In this document: piece by piece, positions 7,424-17,031 of the stretch
Position numbering within the stretch: the stretch's first letter is position 1
Layout of the letters: the number at the start of each line of letters is the position of its first letter
Assembly (NCBI GenBank): GCA_030650395.1
Contig: JAUSDY010000065.1
Coordinates: 1-64,000 of the forward strand
DNA length: 64,000 nt
DNA from: Acidobacteriota bacterium
GTDB lineage: Bacteria > Acidobacteriota > Vicinamibacteria > Vicinamibacterales > UBA2999
Direction of reading: 5' to 3'
The notes under the pieces: model-generated
The model's input: the letters and a program-made list of their open reading frames with translations, nothing else
Database searches by the model: none
Told to the model about the DNA's origin: nothing
Translations under genes and position numbers: made by a program

Positions 7424-8116
7424 ATGGCCCGGCCCGCCCGTCTTAAGACCGCCATTTACGAGCTCATTGCCCAGGTCGGCAAAGCCGCGGCAAATCCGGT
7501 TCGGCTCGAGATCCTCGACCTGCTGGCTCAGGCGCCTCGCACCGTCGAGGCCGTCGCGGCCGGAGTCGACCAGAGCATTGCCAACACCTCGCACCACCTC
7601 CAAGTGCTGCGCCGCGCACGCCTGGTCGACACCGAGAAGGCTGGCCAATACGTCACGTACCGCTTAACCGACCCGCTGGTTGGCGGCTTCGTGCTGCAGC
7701 TGAGGACGCTGGCGCACGCGCGGCTCGCCGAGATCGACCGCGTGCGCCGCGACTATCTCGAACAGCGCGGCGCCCTGGACGCGGTCGGCCACGACGACCT
7801 GATCCGGAAAGTGAAATCCGGCGAGGTGACCGTCGTCGATGTCCGCCCTGGCGACGAGTTCGACGCCGGTCACATTCCGGGAGCCATCTCGATTCCCCTG
7901 ACCGACTTGAAGAAACGGCTGCGCGAGCTGCCGAAGTCGCGCGAGATCGTCGCCTATTGTCGCGGTCCGTACTGCGTCATGGCGACCGACGCGGTCGCGA
8001 TGCTGCGAGCGAGGGGATACCGCGCGCACGCAATCGAGCAGGGCGTCACGGAGTGGCGCGCCAGGGGCTGGCGAATCGCCACCAGCAATGGCCGTCGCGA
8101 AGGCGCGCGCCCATGA
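7424..8116 (+). CDS. ArsR-family repressor fused to a rhodanese domain
   Basis: 230 residues. Residues about 1-95 form an ArsR winged helix (NPVRLEILDLLAQ, SIANTSHHLQVLRRARLVDTEKAGQYVTYRL). Residues about 120-220 form a rhodanese domain (VTVVDVRPGDEFDAGHIPGAISIPL) with a CRGPYCVMA active-site loop. The first Cys of that loop would carry a persulfide, so the protein probably senses sulfane sulfur through its own rhodanese domain. An operator overlaps its promoter and the next gene starts within its stop codon (ATGA at 8113). With the DsrE-like and SQR-like genes downstream, this looks like a self-regulated sulfide/persulfide operon. The fusion architecture is known in bacteria; the sensing mechanism here is inferred. 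Confidence 0.85.
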   Translation: MARPARLKTAIYELIAQVGKAAANPVRLEILDLLAQAPRTVEAVAAGVDQSIANTSHHLQVLRRARLVDTEKAGQYVTYRLTDPLVGGFVLQLRTLAHARLAEIDRVRRDYLEQRGALDAVGHDDLIRKVKSGEVTVVDVRPGDEFDAGHIPGAISIPLTDLKKRLRELPKSREIVAYCRGPYCVMATDAVAMLRARGYRAHAIEQGVTEWRARGWRIATSNGRREGARP

Positions 8117-9375
8117 CATCGTCACCGCCGCCGGCAGGCGCCGCCATCCGGCTGGGGTTGCGCGAGAACCTCGGGCAATTTTCGCTGCTGATCGTGGTCA
8201 ACGCGTTTGTCGGCGCCATGGTCGGCCTCGAGCGCAGCATCCTGCCGGCAATCGCGGAGCAGGAATTCCAGCTGGCCGCGCGCACTGCCGTGCTGTCGTT
8301 CATCGTCGTCTTCGGCGTGGCGAAGGCGCTCACCAATTACGGCGCCGGCCGGCTCGCGGATCGCCTGGGTCGCAAGCACGTGCTGGTGGCCGGGTGGCTG
8401 GTCGCCGTACCGGTGCCCTTCCTCCTGATGTGGGCGCCGACGTGGAACTGGGTACTGTTTGCCAACCTCCTGCTCGGCATCAGCCAGGGCCTGACCTGGT
8501 CAACCACCGTCATCATGAAAATCGACTTGGTCGGCCCGAAACAGCGCGGGCTGGCCATGGGCTTGAACGAGTTCGCCGGCTACCTGGCGGTGGCCGCCAG
8601 CGCGCTGGCCACGGGTTGGATTGCCACACGGTACGGCGTTCGCCCGCAACCGTTCTATCTCGGTGTGGCGTACGTCATTGTGGGTCTGGCGCTGTCGGCA
8701 CTTCTCGTCCGCGAAACGCGTCATCACGTCTCGCACGAATCCGCGCATGCCGGGACGTTGCCGCCCGGCGGCATCCCGTCGCCGCGCGAGGTGTTCTGGC
8801 GCACGACGCTGATCGACCGCAACCTGTCGAGCGTCAGCCAGGCGGGGCTCGTCAACAACCTCAACGACGGGATGGCCTGGGGTCTCTTCCCGATGGTGTT
8901 TGCGGCGGCCGGCATGAACCTGGCGCAGGTGGGGCTGCTCGCGGCGGTCTATCCAGCCACCTGGGGTGTGAGCCAGTTGGCGACCGGCGCGCTGTCGGAC
9001 GGCATCGGGCGCAAGCCGCTCATTGTCTGGGGCATGTGGATCCAGGCTTCCGGCATCGGCGTGGTCACGATGGCGCACACGTTCGCGGGGTTTGTCGTGG
9101 GCGGGCTGTTGCTCGGCATCGGGACCGCGATGGTGTATCCCGCGCTGCTCGCGGCGATCGGCGATGTCGCCCACCCCAGCTGGCGTGCCTCGGCGGTCGG
9201 CGTCTATCGCCTCTGGCGTGACCTCGGCTATGCCATCGGTGCGCTGCTCGCGGGGATCACGGCCGACGTGTTCGGGCTCGACGTCGCGATGTGGGTGATC
9301 GCGGCGCTCACATTCATGTCGGGACTCGTGTCGGCGGTGCGGATGTCGGAAACACTACAAGTCAAACGGGAGTAA
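8113..9375 (+). CDS. Major facilitator superfamily transporter
   Basis: About 420 residues from the ATG at 8113, which overlaps the upstream stop; a longer frame from 7957 would run through the rhodanese gene. There are about 12 hydrophobic segments. The loop 2-3 signature is GRLADRLGRKHVLVAG and the repeat in the second half is TGALSDGIGRKPLIVWG. It is close in feel to sugar-phosphate/nitrate-type MFS exporters of unknown substrate. Position in an operon of sulfur-transfer genes suggests it moves a sulfur compound or exports a toxic one. Substrate not determinable. Confidence 0.8.
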   Translation: MTSSPPPAGAAIRLGLRENLGQFSLLIVVNAFVGAMVGLERSILPAIAEQEFQLAARTAVLSFIVVFGVAKALTNYGAGRLADRLGRKHVLVAGWLVAVPVPFLLMWAPTWNWVLFANLLLGISQGLTWSTTVIMKIDLVGPKQRGLAMGLNEFAGYLAVAASALATGWIATRYGVRPQPFYLGVAYVIVGLALSALLVRETRHHVSHESAHAGTLPPGGIPSPREVFWRTTLIDRNLSSVSQAGLVNNLNDGMAWGLFPMVFAAAGMNLAQVGLLAAVYPATWGVSQLATGALSDGIGRKPLIVWGMWIQASGIGVVTMAHTFAGFVVGGLLLGIGTAMVYPALLAAIGDVAHPSWRASAVGVYRLWRDLGYAIGALLAGITADVFGLDVAMWVIAALTFMSGLVSAVRMSETLQVKRE

Positions 9376-9379
9376 CCCC

Positions 9380-9733
9380 ATGCCGAAGACACTCTTCATC
9401 TTGAACGACCCGCCGTATGGAACGGAGCGCAGCTACAACGCGCTGCGCCTCGCGGGTTCGTTGTCGAAGCGCGAAGGGGAAGACGTAAGAGTTTTTCTCC
9501 TCGGCGACGCGGCGAGCTGCGCCAAGAAGGACCAGAAGGTGCCGCAGGGGTACTACAACACGGAGCTGATGCTGCGAGGCGTGGGCCGCCACGGCGGCGA
9601 GATCGGCGTCTGCGGCACCTGCATGGACGCCAGGGGGATCGCCGACCCGGAGCTCACCGACACCACGCACCGGAGCACGCTCGAGGAGCTCACCAACTGG
9701 GTGCAGTGGGCCGATCGCACGCTGGTGTTCTAA
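9380..9733 (+). CDS. DsrE/DsrF-like sulfur-relay protein
   Basis: A 117-residue cytoplasmic protein starting MPKTLFILNDPPYGTERSYNALRLA. This is the typical DsrE-like alpha/beta fold start. A conserved CGTCMDARGI motif near residue 75 can carry persulfide. DsrE-family proteins accept and pass sulfane sulfur. It lies 4 bp after the MFS gene, and the next gene overlaps its stop codon or starts 18 bp after it, so these are translationally linked. Confidence 0.8.
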   Translation: MPKTLFILNDPPYGTERSYNALRLAGSLSKREGEDVRVFLLGDAASCAKKDQKVPQGYYNTELMLRGVGRHGGEIGVCGTCMDARGIADPELTDTTHRSTLEELTNWVQWADRTLVF

Positions 9734-9750
9734 TGAAAGGCGACGATCAA

Positions 9751-10908
9751 ATGGCTGACTCAAAGACTGTCCTCATTCTCGGTGGCGGCGTCGGCGGTAT
9801 CGCGACGGCGCGGGCACTTCGCACGCGCCTGCCGAAGGCGCACCGGGTGGTGCTGGTCGATCGCGAGCCCGATCACGTGTTCGCCCCGTCGCTTCTGTGG
9901 CTCATGGTTGGCCAGCGCACCGCCGGCGCGATCACCCGTCCACTCGCGCGCCTGGCGCGCAAGGGGATCGACGTCCGCGTCGGTACTGTCGAGCACATCG
10001 ATCCTGATCGGCGAACGGTGACGGTGAGCGGCGAGGAACTCGCCGCCGATTACCTGGTCATCACGCTGGGCGCCGACCTGTCCCCGGAATCGATTCCAGG
10101 GCTGGCCGAGGCGGGCCACAACTTCTACAGCCGCAGCGGCGCCGAGTCACTGTGGACGGCCCTGCGGGACCTGCGGGCTGGTCGCGTCGTGGTGCTTACC
10201 GCCGCGCCGGCCTACAAGTGCCCGGCGGCGCCGTACGAAGGCGCAATGCTCATCGACGGCTGGTGCCGCAAACAGGGGCGGCGCGACGCCGTGCAGGTTG
10301 AGGTCTATGCCGCTGAGCCGGCGCCGATGGGCGTGGCCGGTCCCCACGTCTCGAGCGCCGTCACGCAGCTGCTTGCCGCGAAAGGCATCCCCTATCACCC
10401 CGGGCATCAGGTGACCTCCGTGGACGCCGACCGGAAGCGCCTGACCTTTGCGAGCGGCGTCCAGGCCGGCTTCGACCTGCTCGCGTACGTGCCGCCTCAC
10501 CGCGCACCCGCGGTGATTCGCGACAGCGGCTTGGCGAGCGAAAGCGGGTGGATGTCCGTGGATCGCCACACCCTGCAGACGAAGTGGCCCAACGTCTACG
10601 CGATCGGCGACGTCGTCTCGATCCCGCTGGCGCTCGGGAAGCCGCTGCCGAAGGCCGGCGTGTTTGCCCACAGCCAGGCCAAGGTCGTCGCCGGCAACAT
10701 TGCCCATGCAATTGCCGGCCAGCCGCAGTCGGCGCGCTTCGATGGCCACGGCGCGTGCTTCATTGAGATCGGCGGCGGCAAAGCCGGCATGGGCAGCGGA
10801 GACTTCTACGCGGAGCCGAAGCCGGAAGTGACACTGCGTCCGCCAGGCCGGCGATGGCATCTCGGCAAGGTGTGGGTGGAGAAGTCGTGGCTCTATACGA
10901 AGCTGTGA
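9751..10908 (+). CDS. Sulfide:quinone-reductase-like FAD flavoprotein
   Basis: 385 residues from ATG 9751, with AAAGG 10 bp upstream; an in-frame ATG at 9733 overlapping the DsrE stop is the alternative. The N-terminal dinucleotide fold is KTVLILGGGVGGIATA. A second FAD motif is PNVYAIGDVVSI near residue 295. Cysteines occur in YKCPAAPYEG and GACFIEIGGG, positions often used by sulfide:quinone reductases and flavocytochrome c sulfide dehydrogenase flavoproteins for polysulfide chemistry. It would oxidise sulfide and pass sulfur to DsrE or the rhodanese. There is no signal peptide. The exact subtype is uncertain. Confidence 0.75.
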   Translation: MADSKTVLILGGGVGGIATARALRTRLPKAHRVVLVDREPDHVFAPSLLWLMVGQRTAGAITRPLARLARKGIDVRVGTVEHIDPDRRTVTVSGEELAADYLVITLGADLSPESIPGLAEAGHNFYSRSGAESLWTALRDLRAGRVVVLTAAPAYKCPAAPYEGAMLIDGWCRKQGRRDAVQVEVYAAEPAPMGVAGPHVSSAVTQLLAAKGIPYHPGHQVTSVDADRKRLTFASGVQAGFDLLAYVPPHRAPAVIRDSGLASESGWMSVDRHTLQTKWPNVYAIGDVVSIPLALGKPLPKAGVFAHSQAKVVAGNIAHAIAGQPQSARFDGHGACFIEIGGGKAGMGSGDFYAEPKPEVTLRPPGRRWHLGKVWVEKSWLYTKL

Positions 10909-10973
10909 ATCTACGCTCGGAACAGCCGTCGCATCACGGGCACTCCGGAGTCGTGAGATCCTGGCCTTCGCTC

Positions 10974-11774
10974 ATGAGTGCCGACCGCAGTCCCCTGCTC
11001 GACCACCCCATCGACGCGCCGTCGGTGTTCACACCGGGCGACCTGATGGACGCCGTCCGCCGCGCGCGTCAGCTTGACGTCCAGCCGGTGCCGCCGCTGT
11101 GCATCCTCGACTTCGACGGCGACTTGTCGGATGGTCTTGTCCGCGATGGCACGGCCACGCCATCAGCCTCATGGGCGTGCTTTCACACTCAGATGCTGAT
11201 CGTGAAGATCGAAGGAATGGAGTGCGGAGTCGTGCCGAGGACCATCGGGGGTCCATATGCAGTGCTGATCGCCGAACAGCTTCACGCGGCCGGTGCTCGC
11301 CTGATTGTAGGGCTGACCTCGGCGGGCCGGCTCAAGCCAGACCTTCCAATGCCCAGCATCGTCGTTGCCGATGAGGCGGTCAGGGATGAGGGCACGTCAC
11401 TTCACTATGTGCAGGCAGCAACCACCATCACGACGCCGACACCGACATTGGTAACGCATCTGAGCCGAGAATTCGAAACGGTCAGTCTGGTCGAGCACGG
11501 ACTTGTGTGGACGACAGATGCACCCTATCGTGAGACTGAGGAGCAACTGCAGCGATGGGCGACGGCGGGGGCCCTGGCTGTCGAAATGCAGGCGGCCTCG
11601 TTGTTCGCATTCGCGACCGCAAGCGGTGCCCACGTCGGCTTGGTCGCGCTTGTCAGCAACAGCCCTGCGCAGTCGCACGAGCAGTTCGACACCGGGGGGC
11701 ACGGCTACCGGCTTCGTGTCCTGACGGCTGTCGCCCGGGCCGCAGGTGCCTTTCTCGACGGCCCGCATCGATAA
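10974..11774 (+). CDS. Nucleoside phosphorylase (PNP/uridine phosphorylase superfamily)
   Basis: 266 residues from ATG 10974. The superfamily core is visible: the phosphate/ribose segment (GGPYAVLIAEQLHAAGARLIVGLTSAG), then TDAPYRETEEQL, and the nucleoside-contact strand ALAVEMQAASLFAFATASG. It would cleave the glycosidic bond of a purine or pyrimidine nucleoside with phosphate. The N-terminal 70 residues are unusual for the family. It lies 65 bp after the SQR-like gene and could be part of that operon. A link to sulfur through thio-nucleosides is speculative. Confidence 0.75.
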   Translation: MSADRSPLLDHPIDAPSVFTPGDLMDAVRRARQLDVQPVPPLCILDFDGDLSDGLVRDGTATPSASWACFHTQMLIVKIEGMECGVVPRTIGGPYAVLIAEQLHAAGARLIVGLTSAGRLKPDLPMPSIVVADEAVRDEGTSLHYVQAATTITTPTPTLVTHLSREFETVSLVEHGLVWTTDAPYRETEEQLQRWATAGALAVEMQAASLFAFATASGAHVGLVALVSNSPAQSHEQFDTGGHGYRLRVLTAVARAAGAFLDGPHR

Positions 11775-11798
11775 TTCGGTAACATCTCGGAGGCCATT

Positions 11799-12341
11799 GT
11801 GTCCATTGGAATGAAGCCGCGGGCTACCCAGCTCGCATTCACCGTTCTCGGGTCGATTGCACTCGCAGGGTTCGCGGCGTGCTCGTCGCCCAGCCCGTCC
11901 AGTTCCCAACCTGCCGCACCGAAGGCCGCGAATGCCACGCCGGCTGCGACCGCCGCGGCGGAGCATCCCGAACTCGGGGAGGCGGCCTCGGTGACGGAAG
12001 ACTCGTTGACCACGGCTGTCGCAACCCACCTCCAGGCCGAGACAGCGCGCCAGGGAGGTAGCTTGGTGATCCAAGACCCGCAACAGCGGCGTCAGCTCAA
12101 TCTGACGCTGGCCACCGTTCATCGAGAAGGGACTCGCAAGCTGGCGGACGGCCGTTACTTCGCCTGCGCAGAGTTCAAAGGGCGCGATGGCGACTCGTAC
12201 GAACTCGATGTGTTCATGCGCCAGGATCTCAACGGCCTGACCTCGGACGAGGTCATCATCCACAAACAGAACGGCGCACCTCGCTACAACTGGGTGCAAG
12301 CCGATGGGGTCTGGAGACGAGAACCGCCCGCACCGCGGTAA
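11799..12341 (+). CDS. Lipoprotein of unknown function
   Basis: 180 residues from a GTG at 11799 with GGAGG 5 bp upstream. A signal peptide ends in the lipobox LAGFAAC, followed by a Ser/Pro/Ala-rich linker (about residues 28-65) and a small C-terminal domain (about 75-175) with LATVHREGTRKLADGRYFACAEFKGRDG. No family is recognised. It ends 18 bp before the stop codon of the convergent RND pump gene. Being next to a metal pump is its only functional clue. Confidence 0.65.
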   Translation: MSIGMKPRATQLAFTVLGSIALAGFAACSSPSPSSSQPAAPKAANATPAATAAAEHPELGEAASVTEDSLTTAVATHLQAETARQGGSLVIQDPQQRRQLNLTLATVHREGTRKLADGRYFACAEFKGRDGDSYELDVFMRQDLNGLTSDEVIIHKQNGAPRYNWVQADGVWRREPPAPR

Positions 12342-12359
12342 TCGGGGTGCACCCCTGGT

Positions 12360-15300
12360 CTACAACGCCCGCTCGCGTGCCACCAGCCGGTACAGCACCG
12401 GCAGCACCAGCAGCGTCAACGCCGTGGACGATAGAATGCCGCCCACCACGACGGTGGCAAGCGGCCGCTGCACCTCGGCGCCCGTGCCGGTGGCGAGCGC
12501 CATGGGCAGAAACCCCAGCGCCGCGACCAGCGCCGTCATCAGCACCGGCCGCAACCGCGCCACCGCGCCGTTGAAGACCGCATCGTCGACCGACGCGCCG
12601 TCGGCGCGCAGGCGGTTGATGAACGTCAACATCACCAGCCCGTTCAACACCGCAACGCCCGACAGCGCGATGAAGCCGACCGCCGCGGAGATCGAAAACG
12701 GAATGTCACGCAGCCAGAGAGCCAGGATGCCGCCGGTGAGCGACAGCGGCACGCCGGTGAAGACCAGCAGCGCGTCCCGCATGTTGCCAAACGTCGCGAA
12801 CAACAGCGCGACAATCAGCAGCAGCGCCATCGGGACGACGACCTGCAATCGTTGCCGCGCCGAGATCAATTGTTCGAACTGACCTCCCCACGCCGTCCAA
12901 TAGCCGGGGGGAATCGTGACGCCGCCCTGGATTCTGCGCTCGGCATCCTCGACAAACGACCCGATGTCACGCCCGCGAACGTTCGCGGTCACTACCACGC
13001 GGCGCTTGCCGTTCTCGCGGCTCACTTGATTTGGACCAGTGGCAATGTCGAATCTCGCCACTGACTCCAGCGGCACGTACGCCTCCGCCCGCCCGCCCGT
13101 CGGCGGCAAGTCCGCACCCCGGCGCGTCGAGACCAGCGGAATCGGCAGCCGCTTCAACCCCTCGATGTCGGTGCGCATGTTTTCGGGCAGGCGTACGACG
13201 ATGTCGAAACGGCGGTCGCCGTCGTAGACCTGGCCCGCCGCCTTGCCGCCGATGGCGACCTCGACGACATCCTGCACGTCGACGACGTTGAGCCCCAGCC
13301 TGGCCATCGCAGGGCGATCGAGCTCGATGGTCAGTACCGGCAATCCTGTCGTCTGTTCGATCTTCACATCGGAGGCGCCCGGGACGCCGGCCAGCACTCG
13401 TTCCACGGCCGCGCCCACGTCAGCCAGCGTGTTCATGTCGTCGCCGAACACCTTCACGGCCACATCGCTGCGCACCCCCGCGATCAGCTCGTTGAAGCGC
13501 ATCTGGATCGGCTGCGTGAACTCGTAGTTGTTGCCCGGCAGGTGGAACAGGTCGTCTTCGAGCTGCGTCACCAGCGACGCCTTGGTCCGGCGCGGGTCGG
13601 GCCACTGCGACGGCGGTTTGAGCATCACGTAGGTGTCGGCCACGCTGGGCGGCATCGGATCGTTGGCGATCTCGGCCGTACCGATCTTCGAGAACACATA
13701 GTCCACTTCCGGATAGGTCTTCAGTTGTCGCTCGACCGCGTGTTGCATCTCGACCGCCGTCGTCAGGCTCGTGCCGGGGATCCGCAGCGCGTGCACGAGC
13801 AGGTCGCCTTCATCGAGACTCGGCAGAAACTCGGTTCCCAGGCGGGCGCCAATCACCCCCGTCACGGCCATCAGTACGACTGCGGCCACAGCCGTCGCCG
13901 GCCCATTGTTGAGGGCCACGCGCAGCGCCGGGGCGTACGCGCGCTGCGCCAGGCAGACCAGCAGGTTTTCCTTCTCCGACATCCGTCCGGTCAGGAAAAC
14001 CGCGAGCGCCGCGGGCACGAAGGTCATCGTCAGAATCATTGCGCCGAGAAGCGCGGCGAGCACCGTGAACGCCATCGGGTAGAACATCTTGCCCTCGATG
14101 CCGGTGAGCGTCAGGATCGGCAGGTACACGATCATGATGATCAGCTCGCCGAAGATCGTGGCTTTCCGGACCTGGCTCGAGGCATCGAACACCACGGCGT
14201 AGCGCTCCTCGGGTGTGAGCGGGCGCCCGAGCTCGTGCTGGCGTTCGGTCAGGCGCCGCACACAGTTCTCGACGATGATCGCGGCGCCGTCGACGATGAT
14301 GCCGAAGTCGAGGGCGCCCAGGCTTAAGAGGCTGCCGCTGACACCGCGTTCCACCATGCCGGTGATGGCAAACAACATCGACAGCGGAATGACACAGGCG
14401 GTGATGAGCGCCGCCCGCATATTTCCCAGGAAGACGAACAGCACCAGGATGACGAGCAGGGCGCCGACCATCAGGTTGTCGCGCACGGTCTTGATGGTCG
14501 CATCCACCAGCTTCGACCGGTCGTAGACGGTCTTCGCCACGACGCCCGCCGGCAGCGTGCGGTTGACCTCGGCCATCCGATCGGCGACCCGCCGCGACAC
14601 GATGCGGCTGTTCTCGCCCATCAGCATGAGGGCGGTGCCGACCACCACCTCGCGGCCGTTTTCGGTCGCCGCGCCGTTGCGGAGCTCCTGGCCGAGAATG
14701 ACCGCGGCGACCGTCCGCAAATAGATCGGCGTGCCGTTGGCGTTGGCGATGACGATGCTTTCGATGTCGGCGAGCGACGACACCTGGCCTGGGGCACGAA
14801 TCAGGTACTGTTCGCCGCGCCGCTCGATGTACCCGGCGCCGGCGTTCGCGTTGTTCGCCGCCAGGGCGGACAGCACGTCGCGGAACGTGAGCCCGTGCGC
14901 CATCAGCTTCGCGGGATCGGGCGTGACGTGAAACTCCTTGGTGTAGCCGCCAATACTGTTGACGTCGGCCACGCCGGGCACGGTGCGCAACTGCGGACGC
15001 ACGATCCAATCTTGAACCGTTCGCAGATCCATACCCGAATACGGTTGTCCCTCGGGTGTCCGTGCGCCGTCCTCCGCCGCCACGGACCACAGAAAGATCT
15101 CGCCAAGCCCGGTCGCGATCGGCCCCATGGAGGGCGCAATGCCAGGCGGCAGGTGGCTGCGCGCCTCGAGGATCCGCTCGTTCACCAGCTGACGGGCGAA
15201 GTAGATGTCGGTGCCGTCATCGAAAATGACCGTGACCTGCGACAGCCCGTACCTGGAAATCGAGCGGGTCTCCAGCAAACGCGGCAACCCGGCCATCGCC

Positions 15301-15512
15301 GTTTCGACGAGAAACGTGATGCGCTGCTCGGCCTCCAGCGGCGAATACCCCGGCGCCTCGGTGTTGATCTGCACCTGGACGTTCGTGATGTCGGGCACGG
15401 CGTCGATCGGCAACCGCTGGTAGTTGTAGGCGCCAAAGACCGCGAACCCAAGCGTCGCGATGATGACGACCCAGCGTTGCGCGATGGAAAACCGGATGAT
15501 GCGTTCAATCAT
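12360..15512 (-). CDS. czcA: Heavy-metal RND efflux pump, CzcA/CnrA type
   Basis: 1050 residues, the usual length of heavy-metal-efflux RND proteins. The inner-membrane trimer exports metal ions by proton antiport. The fourth transmembrane segment carries LDFGIIVDGAAIIVEN, the DFGxxVDGAxxxVEN signature of the divalent-cation (Zn/Co/Cd/Ni) subgroup rather than the Cu/Ag one. Large periplasmic loops and 12 transmembrane segments are evident. It follows the fusion-protein gene by 2 bp and that follows the outer-membrane gene by 14 bp, giving a czcCBA-ordered operon read leftwards. Exact metal specificity is inferred from the motif. Confidence 0.9.
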   Translation of the reverse strand: MIERIIRFSIAQRWVVIIATLGFAVFGAYNYQRLPIDAVPDITNVQVQINTEAPGYSPLEAEQRITFLVETAMAGLPRLLETRSISRYGLSQVTVIFDDGTDIYFARQLVNERILEARSHLPPGIAPSMGPIATGLGEIFLWSVAAEDGARTPEGQPYSGMDLRTVQDWIVRPQLRTVPGVADVNSIGGYTKEFHVTPDPAKLMAHGLTFRDVLSALAANNANAGAGYIERRGEQYLIRAPGQVSSLADIESIVIANANGTPIYLRTVAAVILGQELRNGAATENGREVVVGTALMLMGENSRIVSRRVADRMAEVNRTLPAGVVAKTVYDRSKLVDATIKTVRDNLMVGALLVILVLFVFLGNMRAALITACVIPLSMLFAITGMVERGVSGSLLSLGALDFGIIVDGAAIIVENCVRRLTERQHELGRPLTPEERYAVVFDASSQVRKATIFGELIIMIVYLPILTLTGIEGKMFYPMAFTVLAALLGAMILTMTFVPAALAVFLTGRMSEKENLLVCLAQRAYAPALRVALNNGPATAVAAVVLMAVTGVIGARLGTEFLPSLDEGDLLVHALRIPGTSLTTAVEMQHAVERQLKTYPEVDYVFSKIGTAEIANDPMPPSVADTYVMLKPPSQWPDPRRTKASLVTQLEDDLFHLPGNNYEFTQPIQMRFNELIAGVRSDVAVKVFGDDMNTLADVGAAVERVLAGVPGASDVKIEQTTGLPVLTIELDRPAMARLGLNVVDVQDVVEVAIGGKAAGQVYDGDRRFDIVVRLPENMRTDIEGLKRLPIPLVSTRRGADLPPTGGRAEAYVPLESVARFDIATGPNQVSRENGKRRVVVTANVRGRDIGSFVEDAERRIQGGVTIPPGYWTAWGGQFEQLISARQRLQVVVPMALLLIVALLFATFGNMRDALLVFTGVPLSLTGGILALWLRDIPFSISAAVGFIALSGVAVLNGLVMLTFINRLRADGASVDDAVFNGAVARLRPVLMTALVAALGFLPMALATGTGAEVQRPLATVVVGGILSSTALTLLVLPVLYRLVARERAL

Positions 15513-15514
15513 GA

Positions 15515-17017
15515 TTAATGGTCGTGGGTCGCGCCGAGCTTGCCGATTTCGGCCTTGATGGCAAAACTATTGGTGGCCGCGTAGCGTTCGCCCGGCTTCA
15601 GGCCGTTCAGCACTTCGACCCACCCGCCGTCCGACCGGCCCAATTCGAGAGGACGCGCCTCGAACCAGTCGCCATAGCGGACGAACACCACTTGCCAGTC
15701 GCGAAATGTCTGAATGGCGTCGGCGGGCACGGCCAGCGGCACCGTGGTTGACGATTGGACCAGCCGGACCGACACGAAGAGCCCCGGCCGCCATCGTCCA
15801 TCAGGATTGGGAATGACAATGCGTGCCGTGGCGCTGCGGTTCTCCTCACCCACAAGTGAGCCGATGAACGTCACGCGCCCGCTCACTTCGCGATCGAGAT
15901 CCTGCGATCGCACCGTTGCGGCCTGGCCCTGGTGCACGTGGTTGAGATCCCTGGCGGTCACGCTGATGTCCACCCACACCGAGGACAAATCGGCGATGAC
16001 GAAAATGGCACGATCGGGAGGGACCGACTCGCCGACAGTCACATCACGATCGATCACGGTGCCGCCGAGCGGCGCGCGGATTTCATAGCGCGGCAAGCTC
16101 TCGGCCGGCGCCGTCGCGAGGCCCGCCAGTGAGCCGGGCGCCATGCCAAGCGCGACGAGCTTCTGGGCCGCCACCTCCGCCGTCAATTGCGCCTGCTCCA
16201 CTGCTCGGCGCGCTTCCAGGTATTCCTGCTCGGCTGAAATTTTCTTCTTCCAGAGGTTCTCTTCGCGCTCGAGCGCGACCCGCGCGAACTGGACGTGCTG
16301 CAGGGCGGCCAGGTACGCACTCTTCGCGTCCGCCAGCTCCCGGCTGTTGATGACGGCGACGAGATCGCCACGCCGCACGGCATCGCCCTCTTTCTTCAGG
16401 ACTTCGATCACCACGCCCTGCAGTCGTGTGACGACGTGCGCCAGCCGAGTTTCGTCAGCCTTGATCTCGCCCGGCACCTCCAACAGCGTCGTCATCGCCC
16501 TCGGCCCGACCTCCCGGATCTCGATACCGGCGCTGGCAATGGTGGCGTCGCTCAGCTGCACCTTGCCTTCGAACTGCGAGTACGACCAGTCGTGCGTGCG
16601 GCCATTGCGGGTCGCGGTGACTTTGACATCGAATGAATGCGGTTCTTCGACGACCCCCGCACCACGAAGGTAGTCGGCCTCGGGGACGAACGCGATTCGA
16701 TCGACACGCCCGCCGAGCCGGTGCAATTCAACCGCAAGCTGGACTTCGCCCGGCGGAATCGGCCGGCCCTGGCGATCGAGCGGGTAGACGCGGAACTGCG
16801 GAGGCACGCCGGTCTCGTAGATGGTCATTTCCAGTTGCAGGTCGTCACCGGCGAGCAGGCGCGCTCCGTGCGGACCTCTTGGATAATCCAGCGGTCCGTC
16901 CGCCTCGTGGGTTTCGGCGGAGGACGGCGCCTCGGACCCGCGTCGCACCAGCAACGTGACGACAACGAGGCCGGCGATGGCGATCGCGACGGCACTCAAG
17001 ACAGATTTGGTTCGCAT
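15515..17017 (-). CDS. czcB: RND periplasmic adaptor (membrane fusion protein), CzcB type
   Basis: 500 residues from ATG 17017; the longer frame to 17068 has no support and runs into a dispersed repeat. There is an N-terminal membrane anchor (about residues 8-26), then an extra N-terminal domain (about 35-170) seen in CzcB-like proteins. The lipoyl/hairpin/beta-barrel core follows (VVTRLQGVVIEVLKKEGDAVRRGDLVAVI; long coiled coil about 225-300; EIRAPLGGTVIDRDVTVGES). It links the RND pump to the outer-membrane channel. The tail ends in GATHDH, a small His cluster. Confidence 0.88.
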   Translation of the reverse strand: MRTKSVLSAVAIAIAGLVVVTLLVRRGSEAPSSAETHEADGPLDYPRGPHGARLLAGDDLQLEMTIYETGVPPQFRVYPLDRQGRPIPPGEVQLAVELHRLGGRVDRIAFVPEADYLRGAGVVEEPHSFDVKVTATRNGRTHDWSYSQFEGKVQLSDATIASAGIEIREVGPRAMTTLLEVPGEIKADETRLAHVVTRLQGVVIEVLKKEGDAVRRGDLVAVINSRELADAKSAYLAALQHVQFARVALEREENLWKKKISAEQEYLEARRAVEQAQLTAEVAAQKLVALGMAPGSLAGLATAPAESLPRYEIRAPLGGTVIDRDVTVGESVPPDRAIFVIADLSSVWVDISVTARDLNHVHQGQAATVRSQDLDREVSGRVTFIGSLVGEENRSATARIVIPNPDGRWRPGLFVSVRLVQSSTTVPLAVPADAIQTFRDWQVVFVRYGDWFEARPLELGRSDGGWVEVLNGLKPGERYAATNSFAIKAEIGKLGATHDH

Positions 17018-17031
17018 GGGTATGACTCTCG

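Noticed and set aside
7957-8112. Longer start for the MFS gene
   Set aside because: It would overlap the rhodanese coding region; the ATG at 8113 overlaps the upstream stop as expected for coupled genes.
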